Shown here: positions 44,375-53,897 of the stretch, piece after piece | Numbering within the stretch: the first letter of the stretch is position 1 | Layout of the letters: each line of letters opens with the position of its first letter | Source of the DNA: Hyaloperonospora brassicae | Taxonomy: Eukaryota > Oomycota > Peronosporomycetes > Peronosporales > Peronosporaceae | Direction: 5' to 3' | NCBI GenBank assembly: GCA_947650285.1 | Contig: CANTFL010000086.1 | Location: forward strand, 496,001-560,000 | Length of the DNA: 64,000 bases | Made by a program: the position numbers and the translations under genes | The notes under the pieces: generated by a model | Database searches by the model: none | The model's input: only the letters and a program-made list of their open reading frames with translations | What the model was told of the DNA's origin: nothing

Positions 44375-46306
44375 CTAGTCAATCTTGATCGAGCCGTAGA
44401 TCTTGCGCGTAAACCAGAGGCAAGCAAAGTAGCCGATAGTTCCCGTGAGGAAGAAGAACGTCACTGAAATCAGGAACATGTAGCCGAAGTACAGAATACC
44501 GGAGACAAACGCCGTGATGTTCAGCTTCGTGAAGAAGTACAGGAACGAGTAGAGGAACAGATACACGGCCGCAGACCCCGACGTAAGGAACGAGCGCCAC
44601 CACCAGCGATAGTCCTCGGCACATAGCTGGAAGTAGCACATCACAACCGTCACCTCTGCGCACGTTGCTACCAGAATCAATAGCACAATGAAGAGAAAGC
44701 CGAAGACGTAGTAAATCTGGTGCAACCACAGCGCCGACATGATGAAGAAGAGCTCGATAAACACTGCGCCAAACGGTAGGATGCCGCCGACCAGAATACT
44801 GAAAGGCGAAGACAAGTACCACACTTGCTCCGGAATCTGACGGGCAATCTGGTTCGTGCGTACAGGGTGCTCAATGGCAGCAGCCTTGAAGCCAAAGTAG
44901 CTACCGAGGAACACGAGCGGCACAGAAATGCCGAACCACAAGACCAACAAAGCGAAAAGCGTCCCAAAGGGAACAGCCTGGGACGACGCCTTGCCCCACA
45001 GCACCAGGTTCAGCAAGAAGAACACGGTGAATAGCAGACCCGGGTACATCACAGCCGTAAGCACGGTGTTCTTCTTCCAGTCTTTGCCATTGAACATCTT
45101 GTACGTGCGTGACGCGTGGTAGCCAGCAAAACTGCCCATGAACACGAAAAGCAACAGCAGCGTCGTCAGCAGCGAACCGCGGTTGGCCGGCGACAGTAGA
45201 CCCAGCAGCGCGATAATCATCGTCGATGCACTCATGCAGCACACCTGGACACCAGTTCCGACAGCTACCGAAAACAGCATCGGCGAAAGCTGTGGCGGGC
45301 GAAACACATCGCCGTGCACAAGCTTCCACCCAGACTCTTCTTGTGCCTCTTCTGTAGTTTGCACCTCGTTGTAGCGAGCAATGTCACGATGAAGCGTGCG
45401 CAACATGATCATGGCAATCATGCCAGTCAAAAACAGCACAATCATGAGCGAGTTGATGATCGAAAACCAATGGATCTGATCGTTCGAGCTCTTGCTGCTA
45501 ATAATGCGGTCCCAGCGCTCTTCCCAGACAATGTCCGATTTGACAAACTGCACGTCGTACGTGTACAACACCGACGTCTCGCCCTCTGGACTCAAGTACT
45601 GGTAATTGCCTTGCGACACTTCTTCAATGTTCACAAACTTGCCACACGTGTCCGAGTCCAGTTCCTGTCCCGGCATCGGTTCATTCTCGTATCGATGTTT
45701 GATAGACGTCGGCACGACTTCAAAGCCCACGATGCGCCACTTGGGTGCATCGCCATTCTCTTCCGCGTACGGATCCGCGTTGACCGAGATAATGATCCGC
45801 ACGTGGTTGTAGAGCAAGTAGTTGCCGTCTTCATCGACTTCGCCCACAGGGTAGCCCCGCTTGAGCGAGCCGGCTTGCTGCGTGTCCGTTGGGTCCCGGT
45901 AGAGCACTGGGAGGTTGTCCACGACCCACTGCACGTAGTACTCGTCGCGGATCATGTCAATAAAGAGCTTCGACTGCTCGGCCGTGTACGTCATGGGCTT
46001 GCACAGCACTTGGCAGATCGCGTCCTTCTCCATGTGCATCTGGTAGAGCGACTCCATGATCGCGTCGCCGGCCATGATCTCGCCGAGGTTCTCCTGCTCT
46101 TCGTGGATCGTCGTGGGCTGGCAGAACGGCAGGTAGTAGTACTCGTACGGCACCAGCGTCTTGGTAGACGTGATCTTGTTCACGTTGAGAGGCACTGACT
46201 CGCCCAAGGCCCAGGATTCGGGCGCGACACCGGGCACGTAGAACGCGGCGCGCGCTCTCGGCAGCGCAGCGAGTGTGGCGAGGGTCACCGACGCGAGACG
46301 CTGCAT
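44375..46306 (-). CDS. TM9SF (nonaspanin) endomembrane protein
   Basis: Intronless, 643 residues. The frame extends further 5', but the first ATG (46306) gives a signal peptide (MQRLASVTLATLAALPRARA) followed at once by the family start FYVPGVAPESWALGESVPL. The lumenal domain contains YEYYYLPFCQPTTIHEEQEN and ENLGEIMAGDAI. Nine hydrophobic segments follow, with IFSILVGGILPFGAVFIELFF-type family sequence. The C-terminus RKIYGSIKID is the conserved TM9SF tail that binds COPI and keeps the protein in the Golgi. TM9SF proteins help sort membrane proteins with glycine-rich transmembrane segments. Frame intact; this is the last host gene before the transposon nest. Confidence 0.95.
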   Translation of the reverse strand: MQRLASVTLATLAALPRARAAFYVPGVAPESWALGESVPLNVNKITSTKTLVPYEYYYLPFCQPTTIHEEQENLGEIMAGDAIMESLYQMHMEKDAICQVLCKPMTYTAEQSKLFIDMIRDEYYVQWVVDNLPVLYRDPTDTQQAGSLKRGYPVGEVDEDGNYLLYNHVRIIISVNADPYAEENGDAPKWRIVGFEVVPTSIKHRYENEPMPGQELDSDTCGKFVNIEEVSQGNYQYLSPEGETSVLYTYDVQFVKSDIVWEERWDRIISSKSSNDQIHWFSIINSLMIVLFLTGMIAMIMLRTLHRDIARYNEVQTTEEAQEESGWKLVHGDVFRPPQLSPMLFSVAVGTGVQVCCMSASTMIIALLGLLSPANRGSLLTTLLLLFVFMGSFAGYHASRTYKMFNGKDWKKNTVLTAVMYPGLLFTVFFLLNLVLWGKASSQAVPFGTLFALLVLWFGISVPLVFLGSYFGFKAAAIEHPVRTNQIARQIPEQVWYLSSPFSILVGGILPFGAVFIELFFIMSALWLHQIYYVFGFLFIVLLILVATCAEVTVVMCYFQLCAEDYRWWWRSFLTSGSAAVYLFLYSFLYFFTKLNITAFVSGILYFGYMFLISVTFFFLTGTIGYFACLWFTRKIYGSIKID

Positions 46307-46929
46307 GCTGGACTGGTCCTGTGCAGGCGATGGCAAGGGGGAGGGGGACAGGCACGTGGAGCTGCTCGCGGCTGTCGGGTGCGCTGGTTGGGTCGGGCTT
46401 TGTGGTCGCCACGAAGCCGAGTTAGTTTTCGAATCGCATATCCTGAGGTAGACGGTAGCAAGTTTGGATCAAGTACCTGTAGGACTTTATATAGGCAGAA
46501 AAGAGGGTGCGTGAGAGGGACGAACGGATTTGGTGTGGATCACACGGATTCCACTGCTTCCGGCGCTGCGGTTACGGGGGTTGAAAGCGCGCGCTAAACG
46601 ACCTGTTTGGTCAAGTCCGACAGACAGACAGACTCTTTCCCTTTCGTTTGCACGCAGTCGGTTGGAAGTTGGTCAATGACAATTGGGACCAAGTGACCGA
46701 TATCATGCGGCGCGGTCAATCGTCCGCCAATTGACCTTGTTCGTCGTATCCAAAGTAGCCGAAATTGACACCTCCTGCTAGTACGATCCCATGAGCCACC
46801 GCGACCGTGGGAATCCACAGATAAATACGTAGTCGCGGGAACGCAAAAGGCGTGTCAAAAGCTCTGTGACTATAGCGTCAAATCTGCCGAGTTCATCGCA
46901 ACACTACAGACCCGTTCGCAGCCTTTGAC
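46307..46929. other. Promoter-proximal spacer between TM9SF and the transposon nest
   Basis: About 620 bp without a supported gene. Short frames only. Confidence 0.45.
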
Positions 46930-47085
46930 ATTGCAGTTGTTCAATCCTTCTAGCACGACAATGCTCCGACTTGCATCTTGTAGGTGATGAAGTGCTGGCT
47001 TTTCCTGATTACGAGATTAACATTGTGAAGTGGTCGTTGACGTATTTGGACTAGAATCCGATTGAGAATTTCTGGATGGGGACTT
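46930..47085 (+). pseudogene. Relic of a Tc1/mariner transposase
   Basis: Fragments in shifted frames match the end of the catalytic domain of Tc1/mariner transposases: DNAPTC near 46967-46984 (family QDNAPxH), EINIVKWS near 47010-47035, and LD*NPIENFW near 47047-47080 (family PDLNPIENFWG, here with a stop in place of Leu). At least one frameshift and one stop break it. The gypsy element inserted 60 bp downstream. No terminal inverted repeats were found. Confidence 0.5.
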
Positions 47086-47147
47086 CGTTCCGTTAGTGCA
47101 GCGGAGTGCGATAGATGGTGTGCAGTACATATCGACTGGTCAGTGAC

Positions 47148-47538
47148 TGTAACGGGGCAGCCCGTTACATGAAATTGTCACTTTAAGGAAAGTGACAATA
47201 AAGAATATAAAGATGGATATTCTTTAAAACAATATCACCAAAGTGGTGATATTGAAGGGTCGACCAAAGGGTCTGTTCATTGGTTGATATCGTGATGATA
47301 TCAACCCACCAATCGCCGCAAGACGCGCGCAATGAGTGGTGACGAGACGTCACCATACATGCAGTTATATTAGTATAATTGAATTAAGTCAAACGAAGAG
47401 ACAGTAGTTTAAAGACTTAATTTATTAATATAACAGTTCTACTTTTACCCTACCTACGCTTCCTCGCTTGCCACGTGTACGTCTGTCGGGGCACTCAAAA
47501 CCCTTGCGTTAAGTTACGCAAGGGTGTGCCCCGTTACA
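47148..47538 (+). repeat. 5' LTR of element 1
   Basis: 391 bp, TGTAAC...GTTACA. It contains a series of hairpins, for example 47230-47254 (11-bp stem), 47282-47306 (10-bp stem) and a nested pair at 47488-47532 (outer arms ggggcac/gtgcccc, inner arms acccttgcgt/acgcaagggt). The last may act as an RNA 3'-end or transcription-termination structure. Confidence 0.95.
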
Positions 47539-47540
47539 CC

Positions 47541-47552
47541 TGGTAGCACTTT
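47541..47552 (+). other. Candidate tRNA primer-binding site
   Basis: TGGTAGCACTTT starts two bases after the 5' LTR. The first seven to eight bases are complementary to a tRNA 3' end ending in TGCTACCA or GCTACCA, as in initiator-Met-type primers. The match is short, so the primer is uncertain. Confidence 0.6.
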
Positions 47553-47574
47553 GTAGTCCTTCCAAGGACCACAT

Positions 47575-47924
47575 CATCCAACATGAACATGTTGGATGAA
47601 GAAGACACCTTTCACGCCACGCGTGAAGGGTTTACCCATTTGAGTGACATCGAATGGGGTGCGGTAGAACGAATGAGTTCTACCGTAGGCGAACTCGTCG
47701 TCAGCACCATGTTGGAGTCTCTAGACAGAGACCAACAACATGCCGCTATCGCCAAGTTCATTCAGAATGAACTTGCTCTCGAGAGGGAGAAAGTAGCCTT
47801 GCTTCACCAGCAAGGCTCTCAACAGGCCGAGCAGTTGAGAGAACTCGGTGCTCAACAGACGGAGCTGTTGAGACAGCAGCAATTCCATGCTGCTGTGGGC
47901 GGGACGGCGCATGCGCGTCGTCCC
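47575..47924 (+). repeat. Palindrome chain, sample 1 (start of gag)
   Basis: Consecutive hairpins read directly: 47575-47598 (catccaacatg/catgttggatg, 11 bp), 47611-47627 (7 bp), 47662-47685 (cggtagaac/gttctaccg), 47753-47775 (10 bp), 47795-47817 (agccttgct/agcaaggct), 47816-47841 (8 bp), 47851-47872 (8 bp), 47874-47895 (8 bp), 47901-47924 (10 bp, one G-U). The sequences of the stems are unrelated to each other. Confidence 0.95.
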
Positions 47925-48737
47925 GAAGTCATGAAAGTCGACATCTCCAAGTACAGTGGAGTCCCGGAGGACTCCCTGTTACTATGGTTTGTCGAACTCG
48001 ACAGAGCCCTAAGGGCTCGTCGCGTCGAAGATGAGCAAATGAAACTCACATTTGCTCAGACCCACTTGGCAGGGCGTGCCAAAACTTGGTCCCTGGGACT
48101 CGAGAGTAGCGACCCAAATGTGTTTAGGTCGCTAGATGACTTCAAGTCCCGGCTCAGACAAACGTTTGAGCCGCCACGTGCTGAGTTCAGGGCTCGCTCA
48201 GAGCTCCTGAAACTCAAGCAGGGTAAGCGTGATGTGCACGCTTACGCACAACATATACGACTCCTTGCGAGTAGTATAACTGCCAACCCAGTACATGAAC
48301 ACACGTTGATTACGGTGTTCATGCAAGGGCTCGCAGAAGGGCCCGTCAGGAGCCACCTGTTCCGCCTTGAGCTGAATACGCTTGAAGAAGCGATATCAGC
48401 CGCGGAACAGGAAGACTTTAGCATGAGACAGGCTCATGCTAGCTCAAACTCTTACCGTCCACCGAGACGACAAGAGATCGGAGGTCCAGAACCAATGGAC
48501 CTCTGCTATGTTGAGAGCGAGAGACCTCGCTCTACAAACAACAAGCGATTGCAGAGGTGCAATCGCTGTCAGAAGTTAGGGCACTACGCATACGAGTGTA
48601 GTGCTCCACGCCCAGTACCAAACAGTATTGAGCGAAATGGACGACCTTTTGCCAGAAAGGGCAATGGGCGTGGGTCCAGCGCTGTTGCGAAGCCGCAACA
48701 GCGAGACGGACCATCAAAAAATGGTCGGGGTCAGTAG
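47583..48737 (+). CDS. Gag of element 1
   Basis: 384 residues, ATG 47583 to TAG 48735-48737. The N-terminus has a Gln/Leu-rich coiled coil (about residues 55-100). The capsid-like core follows (VDISKYSGVPEDSLLLWFVE; LRQTFEPPRAEFRARSELLK), typical of retrotransposon gag. A CCHC zinc knuckle, CNRCQKLGHYAYEC, lies near residue 340, and the tail is basic. It forms the virus-like particle and binds the element RNA. Intact here. The first 70 residues differ more from element 2 than the rest. Confidence 0.92.
   Translation: MNMLDEEDTFHATREGFTHLSDIEWGAVERMSSTVGELVVSTMLESLDRDQQHAAIAKFIQNELALEREKVALLHQQGSQQAEQLRELGAQQTELLRQQQFHAAVGGTAHARRPEVMKVDISKYSGVPEDSLLLWFVELDRALRARRVEDEQMKLTFAQTHLAGRAKTWSLGLESSDPNVFRSLDDFKSRLRQTFEPPRAEFRARSELLKLKQGKRDVHAYAQHIRLLASSITANPVHEHTLITVFMQGLAEGPVRSHLFRLELNTLEEAISAAEQEDFSMRQAHASSNSYRPPRRQEIGGPEPMDLCYVESERPRSTNNKRLQRCNRCQKLGHYAYECSAPRPVPNSIERNGRPFARKGNGRGSSAVAKPQQRDGPSKNGRGQ
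48709..48726 (+). promoter_or_regulatory. Candidate -1 ribosomal frameshift site at the gag/pol junction
   Basis: The heptamer A AAA AAT (48716-48722, in gag phase) fits the X XXY YYZ slippery rule. It lies in a small hairpin (gaccat/atggtc). The protease frame is -1 relative to gag and is open back through this point, and gag stops 13 bases further on. Element 2 has the same heptamer (61992-61998, minus strand). Confidence 0.6.
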
Positions 48738-51707
48738 GGGCGGAGCGCCCTACTGATCCAGCAACCTCAAGAGAATTTGCAAATCTCTTGACGAAAGTTG
48801 CTCCAGATACACAATCGTTGTGTGTCTCTGCACCTGGTGATGACGTTTCGCTCATCACCTTGAAGTTGGAAGCGACAAATGATTTGTCGCTTCGTGCCCT
48901 AGTAGACTGTGGGGCGTCGAACAATTTTGTTCGTCGCCAGTCACTAGAGGGTCGTAGGCTCAAGTTCGTTGAGCGCGACATTCCCCCTCACAAGGATGAC
49001 GGTGCGCCTTGCAACAGGCGCATCGATAACCGTTGAGAAACGTGTAGTAGGAATCCACTACACGTTAGAGGGCGAACAGTACGATGATGACTTCATCGTA
49101 CTAGATCTGGATGACAAATTTGATGTCATCCTGGGATTACCTTGGCTCAGAAAGTACGAGCCAAGAGTGAGCTGGCAGCATCGATCCGTGAAGATGCCTG
49201 CTGCTTGTTCATCAGATGGCCATCTGATGAACATCTTGGAGCGTCCACAAGCGTGTGGATGTTCTGCGAGTGAGTGCGATGGCCTCACTTGCGGTACGGT
49301 CGTTAGCACGACTGCACAAGATCACAGTGTAGTTGATCACTACACTGTGGAGCAAGCTCCCGGCGGCTGTACAGAAGTACAGGCTGCGCCGAAGGTCCAC
49401 CACTCGAATAAGTCGAGTGGACCGGGACATGGATGCATGCCTAGCGGGCAGCATCTTAGAAGAAAGAAGTCTGTTGCCCCCAAGGGGCAACATGAAAATC
49501 CTAGGTCGACTGGAGAGTCGACCGTAGAGGATCGGTACCTGACTGTGGTTGCACAGCCACAGTCGGAAGACGTCGAGGGAATAAGTCCCCACGTACTTGA
49601 GGAAGGAATTCCTCAAGAGTCGCTTGCTGAGGGATTAGGCCCTCAGCAACCTGTGGAAGCAAGTTCCCAGGAAGAAACCGAGACGTTGAACGTCTTGGTT
49701 AATGACGGATCAAGCGTAGGCGCTTATACGCTTGATCTGATTGTGCCTCCGAAGTTGACTTCGGAGATAACTCAGTTGCCAACGCTAGAACCAAAACGGT
49801 TCTTGCGTGATCTGCGTAGTGGCAAAGTCAAGCAGATCTGCATACTCGTCACAGAGGACGAGTATGTGACCGACATTCGGTCGGCAACAGTATTTGCTGA
49901 GAACGAACGGGTTCTCAGCAGCTCATCGATGGACGAAAGTGTCCTCGATGAGAAGACTCGGATTGAGCGATACGCGTCCCAATCCTGGGAGTCACTTCAG
50001 GCAAATCCTTTGTATAAGGATTTGATCGAATTCAGGGATGTGTTCCCTGAATCCGTACCTTGCGAGTTGCCTAAGGACAAAGGCACTCGACACGAGATCG
50101 AGCTCAAACCGGGCTCGAAATACTGTGTCATGAAGCAGTGGCCACTGCCTCGTGAACAAGTGATAGCGATCGACAAGTTCTTTGCCGATCGCTTAGCAGC
50201 GGGCCATGTGAGGGAATCAACATCCCCTCACAGCTCTCCGACCTTCTGTGTGCGAAAGGCCACAGGAGGGTGGCGGATAGTGCACGCATTCAACAAGTTG
50301 AATGCTGCAACGGTACCGGCTCAGACGCCGATACCGAGGAAGGACGTAATCATAGATGGTATGTCAAAGAGTACCATCTTTTCGTCCATGGATCTGATGG
50401 ATGGATTCTATCAGATCCTGATGCGTGAACGGGACGTCCCGTTCACGGCAGTGAGCACCCCCAGCGGGATGCTGTGGGAGTGGCTAGTGATGCCACAGGG
50501 GCTGAGTAATGCCCCTGCAACATTCAACAGATGTGTCACATATCTGTTGAGACCGGTACGAGTCTTCGCACCGAGTTACTTCGACGATGTGTTCGTCCAT
50601 AGCCGGGCTATGGACGGAAAGACGGACGTTGAAGTTCACAGAACTCACGTTCGTCAGGTTCTTCAACTTATGCGCAAGCATAAGTTGTACGCCAACCTCA
50701 AGAAGTGTATATTCGCGGCTAGCGAAATACCACTTCTTGGGTGCATCGTGGGTAAACACGGCGTACGCCCTGATCCCGAAAAGATCAAGGCGATCACCGA
50801 CTGGCCAGTGCCAGTCGATGTCAAGGGACTAAGGAAGTTCCTTGGTCTTGCGGCGTACTTGCACAAGTACTCGCGCAACTACGCCGAGATGACTGTTCAT
50901 CTTTCTTGCTTGCTCAAGAAAAATGTCAAGTGGTCATGGAACGCTGAGTGCCAGCGTTCCTTTGAAGGTATCAAGCAAAGCTTGATGCAATCGCCGATCT
51001 TGGCGATTGCAGATCAGGACAGACCATTTCATGTGGTCTGTGACGCCAGCGATTTTGCAATCGGCTGTGCGTTAATGCAGTTCGATGCAGATGGCGCGGA
51101 GCGCGTCATCTGTTATCAGTCGCGTCAGCTGCAAGCAGCTGAGCGTAATTACCCAGTGCATGACAAGGAACTCCTTGCCATGAAGTACGCACTGGCTAAG
51201 TTTCGCGTCTATCTCTTGGGAGATAGACCGTTTGTTGTCTATACGGACCATGCGTCATTACGCACGGCCGAAAACAGCCCACACCTCTCGCAAAGGATGG
51301 CGAGGTGGCTGTCTTTCTTCGCGGAGTATAACTTCTCCGTGGAGTATAAACCAGGACGACTCAATGTCGTCGCGGATGCTCTTTCGCGCCGGCCCGATTT
51401 CGAGCCGGACGCACAAATCAACAGTGAGGATAAGCCCACTGTTGCGACACTGTCAGTCAGTGTCCCGTCGTCAAGTTTACTTGACGACATACGAAAGGCA
51501 TACGCGGAAGATAATGATCTTCTGCGATTAATGGATCATCTGGTGAATCCATCTAGTAAATCCATGAGGGATTTACCAGCTTTGTACCGATCCTCATTGG
51601 ATCGGTATAGTACGCGCAACGGATTGCTGTACTATACAGCTGTTGCCGACGACACGCCGCGTGTCGTCGTACCCGCTCATCATGATTTGCGTTTACGCAT
51701 CATTTAG
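48738..51707 (+). CDS. Pol of element 1: protease, reverse transcriptase, RNase H (one private frameshift)
   Basis: The protease core ALVDCGASNNFV (DCGA at 48905-48916; a DSG/DTG variant) is in the -1 frame. A run of five C at 48983-48987, four in element 2, shifts the frame; the rest reads on from about 48990. RT: TFCVRKATGGWRIVHAFN, FSSMDLMDGFYQI, MPQGLSNAPATFNR and the catalytic YFDD (50577-50588). RNase H: FHVVCDASDFAIG, HDKELLAMKYALAKF and YTDHASL. The frame ends at TAG 51705-51707. A zinc-binding integrase start continues in the same frame after it. Apart from the C insertion the enzyme looks functional. The extra C could be a sequencing error. Confidence 0.88.
50354..50687 (+). repeat. 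Palindrome chain, sample 2 (RT catalytic region)
   Basis: Hairpins in 334 nt: 50354-50379 (agatggta/taccatct), 50390-50418 (9 bp), 50424-50447 (cgtgaacggga/tcccgttcacg), 50496-50517 (caggggc/gcccctg), 50524-50550 (9 bp plus inner 3 bp with one G-U), 50594-50616 (cgtccatagc/gctatggacg), 50664-50687 (caacttatgc/gcataagttg). They lie within conserved catalytic coding sequence. Confidence 0.95.
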
Positions 51708-52652
51708 GAGTGTTACGATGCCCCAACAAGCGGCCATAGTGGTAGAGAAAAGACTTACCTCACGGTAAGTCGTGACTTTTACTGGCCACGCCAGTATCAG
51801 TTTTTCCGCAAGTACATACGTGCTTGCGAGGATTGTCAACGGGTGAAGCCTAGTCCTTCATCCCGTGCGCCATTGCAGGCTCTGCCTGTTCCGACAGAGT
51901 GCTGGAAGTCCGTTTCAATGGACTTCGTCTTCGGTTTTCCCGAAGACGCTCACAAGAATAATGGTATTCTTGTGTTTGTTGACCGATTCAGCAAGATGGT
52001 CCATCTTGCTGCTGTCCCTGAGTCGATCAAGGCTCAAGGTTGTGCTCGTGTCTTTCTAGACACGGCCTTTAGACTCCACGGGTTACCCCGTAAACTCGTA
52101 TCCGACCGTGGCCCTCGGTTCACGGCGGCATTTTGGCAAACCGTGTTCCGTTCTCTTGGAACACGGTTGAAGATGTCTACTTCTGACCATCCCGAAACAG
52201 ATGGTCAGACGGAACGTGCGAACCGTGTCCTCGAAGAGATCCTTCGAGGATATGTCCACTCGTTTCCGAGTTGGAGCGAATTCCTACCCATGGTGGAATT
52301 CGCCATCAATAATTCGGTGCATGCTTCCACACAGCACACACCGTTTTACGTGAATGGCATACGACATCCACGTGTGCCCACCCTTCTAAAGTGTGACTCT
52401 TGGATAAGGGGGGAGGGACTCGCTCGAGCAAAAACCGTTTTGGCTCTTGCTCATCACGTGTCGACGCTAACGTCGTCACGTATGATGCCGATGTCGATCA
52501 AGTCGACATCGATGAAGAAGATCACCCCAATAATAGCGATGACGCTATTATTGATTCGGATGATGATGACGATGCTGGTATATTCAGCATCGTCAACGAT
52601 TATTCCAGCGAGGAAGAAGACAACCTCGCTGAAGAAGAGAACAATCTCTTAG
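51708..52652 (+). CDS. Integrase region of element 1, preceded by an in-frame TAG
   Basis: In the same frame as the RT, directly after TAG 51705-51707. The HHCC zinc domain spans the stop (HH before it; GHSG and CEDCQR after it). The catalytic core shows the D,D-35-E residues: SMDFVFGFPED, VSDRGPRF and GQTERANRVLEEI. Core sequence FVDRFSKMVHLAAV is typical of gypsy integrase. The frame then loses similarity near 52400, where the integrase C-terminus continues in another phase. The integrase may be made by readthrough, by internal initiation, or supplied in trans. Confidence 0.85.
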   Translation, partial: ECYDAPTSGHSGREKTYLTVSRDFYWPRQYQFFRKYIRACEDCQRVKPSPSSRAPLQALPVPTECWKSVSMDFVFGFPEDAHKNNGILVFVDRFSKMVHLAAVPESIKAQGCARVFLDTAFRLHGLPRKLVSDRGPRFTAAFWQTVFRSLGTRLKMSTSDHPETDGQTERANRVLEEILRGYVHSFPSWSEFLPMVEFAINNSVHASTQHTPFYVNGIRHPRVPTLLKCDSWIRGEGLARAKTVLALAHHVSTLTSSRMMPMSIKSTSMKKITPIIAMTLLLIRMMMTMLVYSASSTIIPARKKTTSLKKRTIS

Positions 52653-53026
52653 CAGTGCGCACGAAGCGCACTGAAAGGCAAAACAACGAGTCAGCAGAGA
52701 ACTTCCTGCTGACTCGAGAGGCGGTAGTCCGTTTCGTTCAGGACTCCATCGCAAATGCGGTGGGCCGCCAGAAACGGAACGCAGACAAGAATGGAAGAGC
52801 AAATGTTCTTTCATTTAAAGTTAACGACCTAGTACTACTGTCTACGGTAACCTTACCTGGACATGCAGTAACTAGTGTCGACAGTAGTAACCTACTGTCG
52901 AAATACATTGGGCCATTCCGAGTGTTGCATCGCAAGGGCAATGCATACACGATCAAATTGCCATGTAGGATGCGCACGCATCCTACGTTTTATGTGGGGC
53001 GACTCAGGCCGTACTGTCAGTACTAG
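52400..53026 (+). CDS. Integrase C-terminal region of element 1 (shifted frame)
   Basis: This frame is offset -1 from the integrase core and overlaps it between 52400 and 52652. It begins with an acidic insert (VDIDEEDHPNNSDDAIIDSD) and then reads as the gypsy integrase C-terminal domain: VNDLVLLSTVTLPGHA, LLSKYIGPFRVLHRKGNAYT and [13 protein letters not shown]. It stops at TAG 53024-53026. A G-rich run (near 52408-52417, ggggggaggg) at the junction is a possible slip or mutation site. Element 2 has the identical arrangement. Confidence 0.75.
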   Translation: MDKGGGTRSSKNRFGSCSSRVDANVVTYDADVDQVDIDEEDHPNNSDDAIIDSDDDDDAGIFSIVNDYSSEEEDNLAEEENNLLAVRTKRTERQNNESAENFLLTREAVVRFVQDSIANAVGRQKRNADKNGRANVLSFKVNDLVLLSTVTLPGHAVTSVDSSNLLSKYIGPFRVLHRKGNAYTIKLPCRMRTHPTFYVGRLRPYCQY

Positions 53027-53831
53027 CCTTCTTCTTCCGATGAAGATAGCCCCCACGTTCAAGAACATCCATCAAGTTCTTGCTTTCGCGCTCCAGACGA
53101 TCCATCTGGTCGTGCAGATATGATACCTCGAAACTTAACCGAGATATCTCCCCGCGAGCTGTCGCCAGCTCGCCGAATAGGGAGCGGACATCCCGCTCGA
53201 CCTGAAGCTGCGCTGTGGCATAATCGGCGCGATCCCTCGCCCGATCAGCCTCGTGATCCTTGCGGTTCTTCCGCACGGTATCAGTCAAAGCGTAGCGCCG
53301 GTCGCGCTCGTGCTTCAAGTCATCGCGCAATTCATCGATTGCGCGATCCATCTCGTAAGGGTCGAGATGGTGAACCGAATCATCTGGAGGAGGTCTTTCC
53401 TCCTCCACTATATCCTTTGGTGGATGCTCACGGTGATCAACGCTCCCTAGTGGAGCGTATCTTGAATCACCGTGACGATTCAGGATCAAGGACGAGCTAC
53501 CTCGTCCAGTGGCGGGGGTATCCACCCTCTTGGAACAGCTGGGAGCCCCGCTCTCAGCTGTTGATGGATGTTGAAGGTCTCGTCCGCCAGTATGACGAGA
53601 CCCATCCGATGAGTCCGAGGGCCCATCGGTAAACACGCGCCCTAGGCGCTTGTAGACGGATTGCAAGTTTGCAATCGCGTCACGCATCTCCTCCGAGATG
53701 TGTGCCCTTCCCCAGGGCGAACTTAGGGAATACACGTCCCTATTTGCACGCTGCGAGTTGTCAACACAACTCGCACAAGGGTCTCCCCATGTGAGGCAAG
53801 GAATGTCTGCCTCACTCGATAAACAGTGCAA
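53004..53831 (-). CDS. Antisense open frame, second part, long coiled coil (element 1)
   Basis: 275 codons from the first usable start to TGA/TAG near 53004, in the same frame as the upstream antisense frame but separated from it by TGA 53898-53900. The last 120 residues are strongly helical with heptad-like spacing ([37 protein letters not shown]). The first part contains [20 protein letters not shown]. It runs fully opposite the sense chromodomain and linker. Element 2 carries the same frame with few changes. Whether it is expressed is unknown. Confidence 0.45.
   Translation of the reverse strand: MHCLSSEADIPCLTWGDPCASCVDNSQRANRDVYSLSSPWGRAHISEEMRDAIANLQSVYKRLGRVFTDGPSDSSDGSRHTGGRDLQHPSTAESGAPSCSKRVDTPATGRGSSSLILNRHGDSRYAPLGSVDHREHPPKDIVEEERPPPDDSVHHLDPYEMDRAIDELRDDLKHERDRRYALTDTVRKNRKDHEADRARDRADYATAQLQVERDVRSLFGELATARGEISRLSFEVSYLHDQMDRLERESKNLMDVLERGGYLHRKKKASTDSTA
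53027..53632 (+). CDS. Chromodomain region of element 1
   Basis: Same frame as the integrase C-terminus, after TAG 53024-53026. An Arg/Pro/Ser-rich linker is followed by [39 protein letters not shown] and [13 protein letters not shown], a clear chromodomain. Chromodomains at the end of gypsy integrase direct insertion towards particular chromatin. The linker and the chromodomain are overlapped on the opposite strand by a long open frame. Confidence 0.82.
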   Translation, partial: PSSSDEDSPHVQEHPSSSCFRAPDDPSGRADMIPRNLTEISPRELSPARRIGSGHPARPEAALWHNRRDPSPDQPRDPCGSSARYQSKRSAGRARASSHRAIHRLRDPSRKGRDGEPNHLEEVFPPPLYPLVDAHGDQRSLVERILNHRDDSGSRTSYLVQWRGYPPSWNSWEPRSQLLMDVEGLVRQYDETHPMSPRAHR

Positions 53832-53897
53832 CCGGTACCTAGCACCGGTTGGCGTTCGCCGTTCGAACCTGAGGCGTGTCGCCTCAAGTTTCTTGAG

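Noticed and set aside
45314..46198. 294-codon plus-strand frame
   Set aside because: Antisense to TM9SF; composition (Arg/His/Val-rich) is typical of a reverse reading of a conserved gene.
47085..47147. tRNA-like stretch (gttagtgcagcggagtgcg) before element 1
   Set aside because: No complete cloverleaf: no acceptor-stem partner, anticodon loop or TTCGA box.
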